Shown here: one piece after another, positions 55,075-64,000 of the stretch
Position numbering within the stretch: position 1 is the stretch's first letter
Layout of the letters: each line of letters opens with the position of its first letter
NCBI GenBank assembly: GCA_018817385.1
Contig: JAHIUA010000090.1
Span: 41,561 to 105,560 of the forward strand
DNA: 64,000 bases
Origin: Pseudomonadota bacterium
Lineage (GTDB): Bacteria; Desulfobacterota; Desulfobulbia; Desulfobulbales; Desulfocapsaceae
Direction: 5' to 3'
The notes under the pieces: model-generated
The model's input: the letters and a program-made list of their open reading frames with translations, nothing else
Told to the model about the DNA's origin: nothing
Database searches by the model: none
Program-made: the position numbers and the translations under genes

Positions 55075-55980
55075 TTGCCCAACACACTGGCCCATATCGG
55101 AATACAGACACCTCTGACCGGACTGCTGACAAAAGAGGTGCCACTGCAGTGGATTGTTATGGGTTGTATTATTCCTGACATTCCCTGGATTGTCCAGCGT
55201 ATTTTCCACACCATAGCAGAAGTCGACCCTGTCGCACTGCATCTGTATGCCACCACCCAGGCCAGTCTCGCCTACTGCCTCATTCTTTCTCTGGCAGTAG
55301 CCATGCTGAGTCGCGACAGCAAAAAAATATTCCTTGTCCTGGCCATGAACAGCCTCTTCCATCTGCTCCTCGATGCCACCCAGATCAAATGGGGAAACGG
55401 GGTCAACCTCCTGGTTCCGTTTTCCTGGGAAACGCTCCACTTCAACCTGTTCTGGCCGGAACATTTTTCAAGCTACCTGCTCACCGGGCTCGGCCTGCTC
55501 ATCCTCCTGCTTCAATGGCGGAAAGCGATCCATTGCGACCTGCACCTGCAACGCCCTAATCCGGCCAAAACACTCTGTCTCAGCACCTGTCTCCTTCTTT
55601 ATTTTTTCAGCCCGCCGCTACTGATTGATCGCGCCTATGAGGCAGACACACACTACAGTAAAACTCTAAGCAGTGCGAAGACCAGGACTGGCAAGACGGT
55701 GGCACTTGATCGGGCAACCTACAGTGCAGGGGATCACACACTCAGAAGCTACAGCGACCAACGATTCAAGGTTGCTAACCCACCGCCGCTGAACTCAAGC
55801 ATAGTCTCCATCCGAGGCCACTTTCTGGACGGAGAAACTCTTGAATTGAGCGAGTATCATTTTCACCGTCCTTATCGGGATCCGGCATCTTATGCAGGGT
55901 TGCTGCTCGCCCTGCTTTTCTGGATGCACTCACTGGTCCAACATCCCCCCTTCAAAACCTCTTCCAGGAGCTCTCAATGA
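55075..55980 (+). CDS. Membrane-bound hydrolase-like protein (YdjM/DUF457 type)
   Basis: 301 aa, TTG start with AGGA ten bases upstream. About five transmembrane segments, and the family's hydrophilic motifs: AHIGIQTPL near the N-terminus, IIPDIPWIVQRI and MNSLFHLLLDATQ (His and Asp), which are the metal-binding positions of the inner-membrane hydrolases related to YdjM. It overlaps the following gene by 4 bp. The substrate is unknown. Confidence 0.7.
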   Translation: MPNTLAHIGIQTPLTGLLTKEVPLQWIVMGCIIPDIPWIVQRIFHTIAEVDPVALHLYATTQASLAYCLILSLAVAMLSRDSKKIFLVLAMNSLFHLLLDATQIKWGNGVNLLVPFSWETLHFNLFWPEHFSSYLLTGLGLLILLLQWRKAIHCDLHLQRPNPAKTLCLSTCLLLYFFSPPLLIDRAYEADTHYSKTLSSAKTRTGKTVALDRATYSAGDHTLRSYSDQRFKVANPPPLNSSIVSIRGHFLDGETLELSEYHFHRPYRDPASYAGLLLALLFWMHSLVQHPPFKTSSRSSQ

Positions 55981-56606
55981 ATCCCCTGAAAACATTCATC
56001 ACATGCCTTCTTTTTTTCTTCCTGACCGGAACGATCGCCGTTGCCTCCACACAGCAGAAAACTATTATCATGTCCCTACCGGACAGTGTGCTCAAAGAAG
56101 TCATCTTCAAGATCCTGCCCCTGGAGTTTGGAGTCCAATCCGAGACCGTGCTCGGATCAATGTCAATTGACAAGATCGAAAACCTGCAAATCCTGGAAAA
56201 CAAAATTTCCAGCCACATAACCCTGTCCGGACACAAACTGAACCTGGTCACCAATATTGCCGGTCATAACCTGCGGATGAAGATAGGCACCCTTACCCTG
56301 AGCTTTCAATGTGATGCCACCATCCGCTTCGACGCCCCCACTCAAATCCTCTATATCCGCCCAGTGGTCACCGAGGTCCAGTCTGCCGACAGCAAAAAGG
56401 CAGACGTTGCCGCTGCCCTTGTCCTTCTCTTCAACAACCGGGAATTTCCCATAGAAATCGAGAAGCTCAATCCCATTATAGCAGACACCGGCAGCAAACT
56501 GCTTAATATATCAATGGATATCGCAACGATCCAGCTCCACCCCAACACTCTGCAACTGAACATCAAACCCAGAATAAGGACTATAAATAAGGTTACCGCT
56601 AATTAA
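55977..56606 (+). CDS. Secreted protein of unknown function
   Basis: 209 aa with signal peptide (FFFLTGTIAVASTQ). The mature part is beta-rich with alternating hydrophobic residues (NLRMKIGTLTLSFQCDATIRF, LYIRPVVTEVQSADSKK), reminiscent of lipid-binding YceB/DUF1439-type folds, but I cannot assign it. It is coupled to the membrane hydrolase by an ATGA overlap. Confidence 0.65.
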   Translation: MNPLKTFITCLLFFFLTGTIAVASTQQKTIIMSLPDSVLKEVIFKILPLEFGVQSETVLGSMSIDKIENLQILENKISSHITLSGHKLNLVTNIAGHNLRMKIGTLTLSFQCDATIRFDAPTQILYIRPVVTEVQSADSKKADVAAALVLLFNNREFPIEIEKLNPIIADTGSKLLNISMDIATIQLHPNTLQLNIKPRIRTINKVTAN

Positions 56607-56821
56607 CTGTCCACCTGGTCGAAGCAATTTTCGCCTCCACCGGCATAGCAACTCAACAGGTAGGATAGGCTTCAGCCGCGCCCCCACCCGGCTAAACAGA
56701 CTCGCTGGTCGCGCCAAACACTTCTTCGCGGATAAATCCGTTCCCACGCCCATTGAATAAACCGCAATAGTACCTTGTGGAAGGATACTTGAAATATTCT
56801 TTCAGCAATGCTATTCTCCAG

Positions 56822-56895
56822 ATTTGAAAATATAGCCAAACCTGTCGTGAGGCAGGGACGGAAAGCCACGGGACATAGATGTCAGCCGGGTTGCC
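56822..56895 (+). promoter_or_regulatory. GEMM-I riboswitch aptamer, predicted cGAMP-type
   Basis: The aptamer core is readable: AGCCAAACCTGTCGTGAGGCA, GGGACGGAAAGCCACGGG and AGCCGGGTTGCC, the GEMM-I layout with tetraloop and receptor. Aligned by eye to the Vibrio Vc2 RNA, the nucleotide at the ligand-selecting position 20 is A (56833) instead of G. In Geobacter this A marks GEMM-Ib RNAs that bind 3',3'-cGAMP rather than c-di-GMP. The terminator at 56884-56925 shares its 5' arm with the aptamer, so ligand binding would turn the gene on. Confidence 0.8.
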
Positions 56896-56925
56896 TTACA
56901 AAACAAGGTGACCCGGCTTTTCTTT
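56884..56925 (+). terminator. Riboswitch expression platform (intrinsic terminator)
   Basis: GCCGGGTTGCC pairs with GGTGACCCGGC (11 bp with two G-T pairs), followed by TTTTCTTTTT. Its 5' arm is the 3' end of the GEMM aptamer, so aptamer and terminator are mutually exclusive. Confidence 0.9.
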
Positions 56926-57146
56926 TTCCACTGACAAAAACTATTCCAATATGGCGGTTGCAGCTTTTCAACAACAACCCATGGATCTGCTCACTATCTC
57001 ATGATTTTTTTCTCTTTATTTGTGTTTTCAACTTCAGAAAAAGACAATTCTTTTGCAGCCTGATCAGGAAAAAAACAGAAATCAGCAAATGTTGTAGTTA
57101 GCCCATTTTCTAACTACATAAAAAGTAACTCACAAGGAGGAAGTTA

Positions 57147-57527
57147 ATGAGAAAAACAATAATACCTTTGATTATGTGTTATTTCGTAATACCGATCAGT
57201 GCCCCCTTCTTTTTCGGACAGGCATATGCTGCCGACAAAGTTGTGGTCATCCCACTCAATTCAGCCAGACCTCCTACCTGTGTAATACGCGAATCTGCTT
57301 ATGAAAATCTAGACACATGGTATAAAGCTATAAATGTATCCTGTCTTGAAGGTGAGATGGTAATGAGTGGTGGCTTCGACAACGGGAATTACAGCACCAC
57401 ACGCAATTGCAGGGTTATCGAAAGCAGACCCGTCGGAAATGAATGGCATGTCACCTGGGGAATGCCTACAGAAACAGAATGTGCCGCCTATAGTGCCAAG
57501 ACCTTTGCACTATGCTGCACCTGGTAA
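57147..57527 (+). CDS. Small secreted cysteine-containing protein under riboswitch control
   Basis: 126 aa with signal peptide (FFFGQAYAAD). The mature ~97 residues contain six cysteines (for example PPTCVIRES, NVSCLEGEM, RNCRVIES, TECAAYS, LCCTW), suggesting disulfides. Not a family I recognise, and not a heme protein. AAGGAGG six bases upstream of the ATG is an excellent ribosome site. It is 220 nt downstream of a GEMM riboswitch terminator, so it is probably induced by a cyclic dinucleotide. Confidence 0.75.
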   Translation: MRKTIIPLIMCYFVIPISAPFFFGQAYAADKVVVIPLNSARPPTCVIRESAYENLDTWYKAINVSCLEGEMVMSGGFDNGNYSTTRNCRVIESRPVGNEWHVTWGMPTETECAAYSAKTFALCCTW

Positions 57528-57642
57528 CATACCCTTTCATATATGCAGGCAATTCATCGACCCAGGTTGACAGTTCGTTCACAGAACACTTCGTGACCGA
57601 AAAATTTATTGCAGGATTGATGGAGCATGGCGACGACATAAA

Positions 57643-57675
57643 AAAGGGGATAAGCCGACTCGGCTCATCCCCTTG
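57643..57675. terminator. Bidirectional terminator between the secreted protein gene and tRNA-Arg
   Basis: AAGGGGAT-AGCCG pairs with CGGCT-ATCCCCTT (one A/C mismatch). T-runs flank it on both strands (GATTTTTT on plus, TTTTT on minus), so it can end the tRNA transcript and the plus-strand gene. Confidence 0.9.
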
Positions 57676-57684
57676 ATTTTTTGT

Positions 57685-57761
57685 TGGTACGCCAGGCGCG
57701 GCTCGAACGCGCGACCTACGGCTTAGAAGGCCGTTGCTCTATCCAACTGAGCTACTGGCGC
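57685..57761 (-). tRNA. tRNA-Arg (UCU anticodon)
   Basis: 77 nt on the minus strand including an encoded CCA end. The acceptor stem is GCGCCAG/CTGGCGT (G1-U72 wobble), the anticodon loop CTTCTAA with anticodon TCT, the T-arm GCGCG-TTCGAGC-CGCGC, and the D-loop contains AGCTCAGTTGGATAGAGC. It reads AGA codons. Confidence 0.95.
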
Positions 57762-57866
57762 TCACTCTGTGTCCTATAAAATATAGCGCTCAAAAAAGCA
57801 ACTCCATTCTTTATCTGTATCTCACCCAAGAGCCGCTCAAATCGATCCTCATTTATGCTTCGCGTC

Positions 57867-58733
57867 CTATTCTTTCAACAGTAGCATATTCAACCCTGGT
57901 ATTGAGATTGCCTGCGGATAAACGGAGACATCAGGGACATACTGTTTGACAAAATTGACATATGCAGAGGTGCGGGTGTACACACCATACCAGCCCAAAT
58001 AGTTTTCACATGTCTTACCATAGGATACCAACCCGACATGAACCCAGACCCCATTCATTTTTGCAACAACCGGCCCCCCACTGTCTCCATTGCAGACATC
58101 CTTTCCTTCGTAATATCCGGCACAAAGCTGAGATGAAATGAGGTCAGGGGTATAGATATTGTTGCAGTAGCTGTCGGCCACTACAGGCAGATCGACCTGA
58201 CGGAGCTTCGCCGGATAATACCAGTACGTGGTACCGTCAGCCATGCCCCAGCCAATTGCGGTCAGCATTACACCCAGTATATCTGACTTTCCGGAGTAAA
58301 GAGGCAGCGTTGGCAGGCTTGAGGCTTGAGAGAGTTCGAGCAAGGCGATGTCATTTTGACTGGTGGTCGAGTTGTATTGGGGATGGATTCGTATGTTTTT
58401 GACTGATATCCGACTCCCTGAAAAATTGTCCAGGTCGTATATGCCAACTGCAACGTTAATGGCACTGGCTGTCTGGCCGGAGACACAATGGGCTGCCGTT
58501 AAGATCCAAGTATCTTGGATAAGCACACCAGCACAGAATTGAGCATTATAGAGATCCGCCTGGTTGGCATAAAGAATGGCTGTCATCCATGGCCAATCCC
58601 CTGCTTTCGATTCAATACCCCCAAGTATTTTCTCGGAATTTTCTGTAATATCGGAGGGAAGGTAGGTGTGTTCACTGGCAAAAACTGGCTGAGTAAAGAA
58701 AATCAGTATCAGGAGTACCCGTAACATGTCCAT
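57867..58733 (-). CDS. Trypsin-like serine protease (S1A)
   Basis: 288 aa with signal peptide (FFTQPVFAS). Catalytic triad segments: LTAAHC (His), QNDIALLEL (Asp) and CNGDSGGPVV (Ser), with IGWGMADG and GLVSYGKTC in the usual order. The zymogen-type cut site region reads KILGGIESKAGDWPWM. Secreted S1A proteases are less common in bacteria than in animals. I start at ATG 58733, with AGAGGA before it; another ATG follows at 58727. Confidence 0.9.
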   Translation of the reverse strand: MDMLRVLLILIFFTQPVFASEHTYLPSDITENSEKILGGIESKAGDWPWMTAILYANQADLYNAQFCAGVLIQDTWILTAAHCVSGQTASAINVAVGIYDLDNFSGSRISVKNIRIHPQYNSTTSQNDIALLELSQASSLPTLPLYSGKSDILGVMLTAIGWGMADGTTYWYYPAKLRQVDLPVVADSYCNNIYTPDLISSQLCAGYYEGKDVCNGDSGGPVVAKMNGVWVHVGLVSYGKTCENYLGWYGVYTRTSAYVNFVKQYVPDVSVYPQAISIPGLNMLLLKE

Positions 58734-58909
58734 GGCATTTTCCTCTAAATATTGAATTATGACAGAGCTAATCCTCGCCTGAAAGACTATTATCAACTCT
58801 GCGTAGAAACAATAACAGCACAAGATCTCAGACACATCGACTATAACACCTGGCGATGATCACAAAAAAATCTGTCCTTCACCTGCATCCAACCCGGAAA
58901 TACCTTGAA

Positions 58910-61234
58910 TCAGTCCTCACCCAATCGCTTCCATACCGGGCCAGTGGCCGTATCGATAATCTGGATTCCTTGACGAATGAGCTCATCTCGCACCTCATCG
59001 GCAGCTTTCCAATCTTTTTCCTCCCGGGCCTTTTGCCGACGCATGATAAGTGCGTTAACACCAGGGGCTAAGGGACAGCCCTTAATGCGAAAAATCTGCA
59101 GGATCTCGTTGATCTTCCCCAGACTCTCCAATATATATTTTTTCTGATCTCCATCCAGATGGTTCACATGGAGGATGGGATTGGTCCGGTTGATAAACCG
59201 GTAAATGGCCCCCATCCCCTTTGATACATTGAGATCGTCATCCATGGCCTCAAAAAACTGCTCCTCCATGGCAGATACAAAGACTGCCACCTCGGGATGG
59301 GGCCTGCCCGGAGGCAGACAGAGTAATTTACAGGTAAACTCATCCAATCGCCGCAGGGCAGTTCGCACCGCGGTCAGGCGACGATAAGAAAAATTCAAGG
59401 GCTTACGATAGTGTACCGAAAGGAGCATAAAACGTATGTCACGCGGGGTGAATCCCCGAGCGATGACATCCTTTAATGTAACCACATTCCCAGCCTCGGT
59501 AGACATCTTTTTGCCATCCACAAGCAACAATTCGGAATGGAGCCAGTATTTGGCTAATGGCTTTCCTGTCAAAGCCTCGGCAATGGCAATCTCATTCTCA
59601 TGGTGAGGAAAGATCAAATTACGGCTCGAGGTGTGAATATCCATGGTCTCACCCAGATACTTGGTCGACATGGCAGAGCACTCGATATGCCAGCCAGGCC
59701 GCACATTCCCCCAGTCCGTCTCATAGAAAATCCCCTTTTTCAGCTCTGCCAGGGTGGATCGCTTGAGCAGAGTGAAATCGCGGGGGTTATCTTTTTCGTA
59801 ATTGTCGAGATCCACAGTCTTTCCAAGCTGGATCTTGCCCAGATCAATACCTGAGAGACGACCGTACTTCTTAAATTTAGAGATATCAAAATAGATCGAA
59901 CCATGCTTTTCATAGGCAAACCCCTTATGGAGCAGGACATGGGCGATCTCAATCATATTCGCTACATGCTCGGAAGCCAATGGATAGACGGTGGCCCGCT
60001 TCACACTCAGGGCATCGATATCCTCCATAAAGCCATCGATGTACTTGGTGGTAAAATCATGGAGCGATTCACCGACCTTATTGGCCCCCTCAATGGTATT
60101 ATCGTCAAGATCGGTGAAATTCATACAGGAATTCACCTCGTAGCCCTTATATTCCAGATAACGGGTAATAAGGTCTGAAACGACAAAACGTCGACACAAG
60201 GAGAGACTGGCCGGTTCATAGGCCGTGGGGCCACAGGTATAGAAGGTGACAACCTTGTCCTTCTGAGACTGAAACTCTTCTTTTTTCTTAGTCAGCGTAT
60301 TGAAAAAACAGAGCCTCGATTTTTTCTCTTCCACCTTGTTCTTACGAGTAAAAAGCGGAGTGGAAAGGTATCGTTCACCACCATCCGGAAGGATAGTGAC
60401 GATGAATCCCTCTTTCAGTCCTGCGGCCAGTTCCAGGGCCGAGAACATGGCGGCACCACTACTCATGCCGACGAGCAACCCTTCCTTACGAGCCAGCAAC
60501 CTGGCCATGCGAAAGGCATCCTCATCATTGATAGTCATAATTTGTGAAGGCAATGACTTATCAAATATTCCAGGGCGATAGGACTCTTTCATATTCTTCA
60601 AGCCCTGGATTTTATGGCCACGGAAAGGCTCCACGGCAATGATACGGACCTCGGGATGCTTTTCCTGAAACCACTTACAAAGTCCCATTACGGTTCCGGA
60701 AGTGCCAAGGGTGGAGACGATATGAGTAACCTTTCCCTCTGTCTGCTCCCATATTTCGGGGGCAGTATGTCGATAATGGGCCTCCCAGTTGGCCTCATTA
60801 TTGAACTGATCGGTGAGAAAATATCGGTCCGGAAATTCACGGGCCATGGCATAGGTCTTTTCTATGGCCCCGTCTGTACTTCTGCGCGCAGGGGTAAGGA
60901 GGATCTCGGCCCCATAGGCCTTCATGATCTGCCTTCTCTCCAGCGAGGCGGATTCCGGCATAACGAGCAGACAGCGATACCCCTTGGCAGCACATACCAT
61001 AGCCAGACCGATACCGGTATTCCCGCTGGTGGCTTCAAGAACAATCTTTTCCGATGTCAATTCACCGCTTGCCTCTCCTGCCTCGATCAAAGAAAGGGAG
61101 ACCCGCTCTTTTACCGATCCACCCGGATTCCGGGATTCCAATTTCCCATATACCGGTACCTGGCTGGAATTGAGTCGATTAATCCGGACAAGGGGAGTAT
61201 TGCCAATAGCATCTAAAACAGTATTACAAAGCAT
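58910..61234 (-). CDS. Cysteine synthase fused to a degenerate cysteinyl-tRNA-synthetase-like domain
   Basis: 774 aa in one frame. Residues 1-~300 are a PLP-dependent cysteine synthase (CysK/CysM): AIGNTPLVRI, NPGGSVKER with the PLP Lys, and LEATSGNTGIGLAM. Residues ~305-774 resemble cysteinyl-tRNA synthetase: YTCGPTAY, the zinc/cysteine-site residues in WHIECSAMS and FPHHENEIA, and a C-terminal DALR-like helical part. The HIGH position of CysRS (YDxxHIGNAR) here reads YEPASLSLCRR, and KMSKS reads KMSTE. The tRNA-charging chemistry is therefore doubtful, while the cysteine pocket looks intact. A cysteine-sensing, persulfide or ligase role is possible. Confidence 0.88.
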   Translation of the reverse strand: MLCNTVLDAIGNTPLVRINRLNSSQVPVYGKLESRNPGGSVKERVSLSLIEAGEASGELTSEKIVLEATSGNTGIGLAMVCAAKGYRCLLVMPESASLERRQIMKAYGAEILLTPARRSTDGAIEKTYAMAREFPDRYFLTDQFNNEANWEAHYRHTAPEIWEQTEGKVTHIVSTLGTSGTVMGLCKWFQEKHPEVRIIAVEPFRGHKIQGLKNMKESYRPGIFDKSLPSQIMTINDEDAFRMARLLARKEGLLVGMSSGAAMFSALELAAGLKEGFIVTILPDGGERYLSTPLFTRKNKVEEKKSRLCFFNTLTKKKEEFQSQKDKVVTFYTCGPTAYEPASLSLCRRFVVSDLITRYLEYKGYEVNSCMNFTDLDDNTIEGANKVGESLHDFTTKYIDGFMEDIDALSVKRATVYPLASEHVANMIEIAHVLLHKGFAYEKHGSIYFDISKFKKYGRLSGIDLGKIQLGKTVDLDNYEKDNPRDFTLLKRSTLAELKKGIFYETDWGNVRPGWHIECSAMSTKYLGETMDIHTSSRNLIFPHHENEIAIAEALTGKPLAKYWLHSELLLVDGKKMSTEAGNVVTLKDVIARGFTPRDIRFMLLSVHYRKPLNFSYRRLTAVRTALRRLDEFTCKLLCLPPGRPHPEVAVFVSAMEEQFFEAMDDDLNVSKGMGAIYRFINRTNPILHVNHLDGDQKKYILESLGKINEILQIFRIKGCPLAPGVNALIMRRQKAREEKDWKAADEVRDELIRQGIQIIDTATGPVWKRLGED

Positions 61235-61619
61235 AATTAACGAGACAGTTTTCCTTTTCTCAAAAAATGAACAAACATAAGCACAAATCCAAGCTCTATT
61301 CTAGTTCGAATCATCCTGAGACGCAAGAAAGAAGAAGAAATGGTGGGCCATGGACCATCGAATATACAGGCAGGAAAAAACTCCCTCATTAAATCTTCGA
61401 CAAAAAAAACACAGGGTCCGAAAACCGCTATAACATATGCCCAAAAAAATAAAGATTCAGTCTCTGGACTGAGACAAGGATTGTCAGAGCCTCACGGGCT
61501 CCCCTGCCTGATCCAGGTCAAGATGGCCTCAAAACTCGCCCACAGGTGGTTGACAGGCAGGCACTCAGCTCAATTTTTGAGTAAGTCCAGGCAATGGCAA
61601 AACAGTCCGTTACAGACGT
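61235..61619. other. Gap between the cysK-cysS fusion and the DciA-like gene
   Basis: 385 bp without a supported gene. The only structure seen is a small GAGCC-TCAC-GGGCTC hairpin near 61488-61502. Open frames here are short and compositionally unremarkable. Confidence 0.5.
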
Positions 61620-62147
61620 TCACTCCTTGCTCTCCCCCCTCTTTTCCTTCGACATTGAACCTCCGTTTTTCGTATTTTCCTCTTTCTTACAAGCCTGTGA
61701 AAGATACCAAAAACGAATCAGCGCCTCCCGGGCCTCCAAATCAGAAATTGACTCAACCTGCCGTTCAAAGGCGGCAAGATCCTCTGCCGGTGGCGGAACG
61801 TAGCAAAGGACAGGTCCGGTCTCGCTCTTGTCTGCCTCCTCATGTTCAGCGACACAGAACCGCAACCCTTCGATTCGAGATATGCTCAAGGCATTATTCA
61901 GGATTTGTAAGAGCGGCACCGTCTGAAACTGGAGCTGCTGCAGCCAGGCCGAATTTTCCACCTCGACCCACAACACCTTCTTAACAATCTTCAAGGGCTT
62001 ACAATGGAGGGCCGTATCTCTGTCCAGCAGCTCTGCCCAACGCCCAAAAAGACTATGCATATCAAGCTGCTCCTCCCAGCCCCGGTGTTTTGAAAGCTGC
62101 GGCAACAAATGAACCAGCCCCTGCAATTGTTTTTTATTTTTTTCCAT
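61620..62147 (-). CDS. DciA/DUF721-family protein
   Basis: 175 aa. The DUF721 pattern is visible at residues ~30-90 (LFGRWAELLDRDTALHCKPLKIVKKVLWVEVENSAWLQQLQ), as in the bacterial DciA proteins that help load the replicative helicase. The C-terminal third is charged and probably unstructured (KKEENTKNGGSMSKEKRGE). No operon partner is evident. Confidence 0.8.
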   Translation of the reverse strand: MEKNKKQLQGLVHLLPQLSKHRGWEEQLDMHSLFGRWAELLDRDTALHCKPLKIVKKVLWVEVENSAWLQQLQFQTVPLLQILNNALSISRIEGLRFCVAEHEEADKSETGPVLCYVPPPAEDLAAFERQVESISDLEAREALIRFWYLSQACKKEENTKNGGSMSKEKRGESKE

Positions 62148-62421
62148 AATTTATAAATAGATACCTAGAGACGACAAGACAGCGACCTTTCTCGAAACAG
62201 AGGTAAAAAAAAACCGATAGGTATATCTACCCACAAATATTTGGGTATTTCCTGCAATAGACACTTTCGCTCGAACCTGATATAATTAACCTACTAGTTT
62301 TGCAATTACTATAATTACAGTACGTTCCCTATGGGTACAAATCTTGCGACAACAAGATTTAAAATATTGTGTATCGTAAGTGTAGAATCAAAGAGAAATC
62401 AGATAATACAGATACTATACC

Positions 62422-63849
62422 ATGGGCATCCTCAAAAAAAACAGCAACCTTTTACTAGGAATGCACCAATTTCTTGACCTGCTGGTCGTTACGGCAGCTT
62501 TCTGGACAGCCTTCTGGATGCGTGGTTTATCCCTGAATTCCTCTGTTCCCTACCTGTTTATCTATATCCTCTCTATTATTTGCTGCCACATCAGCCTGCG
62601 TCTTTTTGGTTCCTATGATTCGGTGAGAAATCAAAAATTCTCACAAATATTCTCCAAGATCATCAAGACCAGTCTCACAGGAACCACCGGTATCATTTTC
62701 GTTATGTACCTGCTGCACATGGATGCTGTAAGCCGGTTATTTCTCGCTTTTTTCACCCTCTCTCTCATCTTCTTTTTCACCGTTACCAAATCTTTTCTAT
62801 ACTATACCCTGCGCTACAATCGCCACCGCGATTACAACACCCGTAAGATTCTCATCATAGGCACTCGAAGCAGGGCCGTTGAGCTCATCACTGAAATCCT
62901 GAGAAACCCCGCCTCTGGCTATCGTATTTCCGGCTGTCTGGAAACAGCAGACCAGAAGGAATCAGTCGGCAACATCGTTTTCGAGAATATCGCGATCACC
63001 GGAACCATGGATGATTTTAACAATATCCTCCTCACAGAGGCCATTGATGAGATCATTTTTGCCATTCCCCTGAAAAAAATAGAAAAGATACATGAATATA
63101 TTTTATTTGCTGAAAACATGGGCATCAAAGTTCGCATCATGCCGGATTTCCAGATCCAGTGCATCATGTACTATCCCGAGACAGCCAAGATCTACATCGA
63201 CTCTTTTCTCGGCATGCCCACCATGTCACTGTCCTCTGCTCCGAGCAAAGACACCGAACTGCTGGGCAAATCAATTATTGACTATACAGTGGCCAGCCTG
63301 GGTGTCATTTTCCTTTTCCCCCTCCTCCTCCTCATTAGCCTGGCGATTAAGCTGACCTCCAAAGGTCCTGTCCTGTTCACCCAGACCCGATGTGGACTCA
63401 ATGGTCGCCATTTCACCCTCTATAAATTCAGGACCATGGTGGCCAATGCCGAGGAACTCAAAAAGGAACTCAGTTCAGACAATGAGATGGACGGACCGGT
63501 CTTTAAGATGAAAAATGACCCTCGGATCACCTCCATTGGTCATTTCCTGCGCAAGACCAGCCTGGACGAACTGCCGCAGCTCTTCAATATCCTCAAGGGA
63601 GAGATGAGTCTGGTAGGGCCTCGCCCTCCCCTGCCCTCGGAAGTTGAACAGTACCACCTCTGGCAGCGCCGCAAACTCTCCATGAAACCCGGTCTCACCT
63701 GTATCTGGCAGGTCAGCGGCAGGAACGATGTCTCCTTTGACCGGTGGATGGAGATGGACCTGGAATATATCGACAACTGGTCCCTGCTCCTTGATTTCAA
63801 GCTGCTGGGTCTGACGGCAAGAGAAGTAACCTTTGGCGGAGGTCATTAA
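62422..63849 (+). CDS. Polyprenyl-phosphate hexose-1-phosphate transferase (WcaJ/EpsE-like)
   Basis: 475 aa. Four N-terminal transmembrane helices, then a CoA-binding-like Rossmann region ([15 protein letters not shown]), a fifth membrane segment near residue 295 ([21 protein letters not shown]), and the catalytic bacterial sugar transferase domain with [38 protein letters not shown] and [11 protein letters not shown]. It starts exopolysaccharide repeat-unit synthesis by moving a sugar phosphate onto undecaprenyl phosphate. It ends just before the window edge, so further polysaccharide genes may follow. Confidence 0.92.
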   Translation: MGILKKNSNLLLGMHQFLDLLVVTAAFWTAFWMRGLSLNSSVPYLFIYILSIICCHISLRLFGSYDSVRNQKFSQIFSKIIKTSLTGTTGIIFVMYLLHMDAVSRLFLAFFTLSLIFFFTVTKSFLYYTLRYNRHRDYNTRKILIIGTRSRAVELITEILRNPASGYRISGCLETADQKESVGNIVFENIAITGTMDDFNNILLTEAIDEIIFAIPLKKIEKIHEYILFAENMGIKVRIMPDFQIQCIMYYPETAKIYIDSFLGMPTMSLSSAPSKDTELLGKSIIDYTVASLGVIFLFPLLLLISLAIKLTSKGPVLFTQTRCGLNGRHFTLYKFRTMVANAEELKKELSSDNEMDGPVFKMKNDPRITSIGHFLRKTSLDELPQLFNILKGEMSLVGPRPPLPSEVEQYHLWQRRKLSMKPGLTCIWQVSGRNDVSFDRWMEMDLEYIDNWSLLLDFKLLGLTAREVTFGGGH

Positions 63850-64000
63850 TACAACCAATACTAGGAGCCTGTCGGACTTAGACATAAATCTGCTGCAAAT
63901 TTGACAAATCGGCCCATATTTCCATGGCTTTTCGTTAAATAGGCCTGCTATTCGCCTCAAATCCATGAAAATCTGGTCTCGATTTCTCTAATTTTCGCTA

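Noticed and set aside
54677..55117. Plus-strand frames over and beyond the helicase start
   Set aside because: They overlap the supported helicase or the membrane hydrolase in another frame and show no recognisable pattern.
1..64000. CRISPR arrays, rRNA genes and prophage modules
   Set aside because: No regularly spaced direct repeats, no rRNA sequence and no phage structural or integrase genes were seen; the tRNA-Arg has no flanking integrase.

Overview
The window looks like a chromosomal segment of a Gram-negative, anaerobic, metal-respiring or sulfur-cycling bacterium of the Desulfobacterota (Desulfobulbales-like). This is an inference from very multiheme-rich electron-transfer genes, outer-membrane biogenesis genes (Pal, OmpH/Skp), a probable selenoprotein, a GEMM-class riboswitch and an IS1634 element. 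No 16S or other definitive marker is present.

Layout. 1-15 kb is mostly housekeeping: end of RNase Y, tyrS, a PerR/Fur-type regulator, a radical SAM enzyme, alpha-glucan phosphorylase, pal, ompH/skp, a Fe-S/DUF3786 gene cut by an IS1634-family insertion, a DUF1566 protein and a glycogen debranching enzyme. 15.3-46.4 kb is a single extracellular-electron-transfer (EET) island of two convergent arms. The plus arm (15438-34816) encodes two OmcS/OmcE-like hexaheme cytochromes of the filament (nanowire) type, a large outer-membrane barrel, three CsgG/TolB-N-like proteins, a parvulin-type isomerase, cytochromes with 26, 16, 8 and 10 heme motifs, and three beta-propeller proteins. The minus arm (46367 down to 35421) encodes cytochromes with 7, 8, 3, 18 and 16 motifs, a b-type membrane cytochrome, an NHL propeller and a thioredoxin-fold/TPR protein. 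By hand count the island carries about 124 c-type heme motifs.

How the island could work (inference). The b-type cytochrome with the membrane-anchored octaheme and triheme proteins would take electrons from quinol at the inner membrane. Very large periplasmic or lipid-anchored cytochromes would carry them across the envelope. The barrel with its lipoproteins would form the outer-membrane conduit or secretion gate. The OmcS/OmcE-like proteins would polymerise outside the cell. The isomerase and the three CsgG/TolB-N-like proteins, translationally coupled to the barrel and the giant cytochromes, are candidates for an export/assembly machine. A good Fur-type operator and a CRP/FNR-like palindrome suggest control by iron and by respiratory state.

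46.9-64 kb returns to mixed functions: SGNH hydrolase, NrfJ-like lipoprotein, ketopantoate reductase, a HAD phosphatase, a NUDIX hydrolase, typA followed by a previously hidden 53-residue two-helix ORF with an in-frame TGA in a CxxU context (candidate selenoprotein), a helicase, a membrane hydrolase, a GEMM-I riboswitch predicted to prefer cGAMP in front of a small secreted protein, tRNA-Arg(UCU), a trypsin-like protease, a cysteine synthase/cysteinyl-tRNA-synthetase-like fusion lacking the HIGH signature, a DciA-like protein and a polyprenyl-phosphate sugar transferase. Several long perfect palindromes lie between genes.
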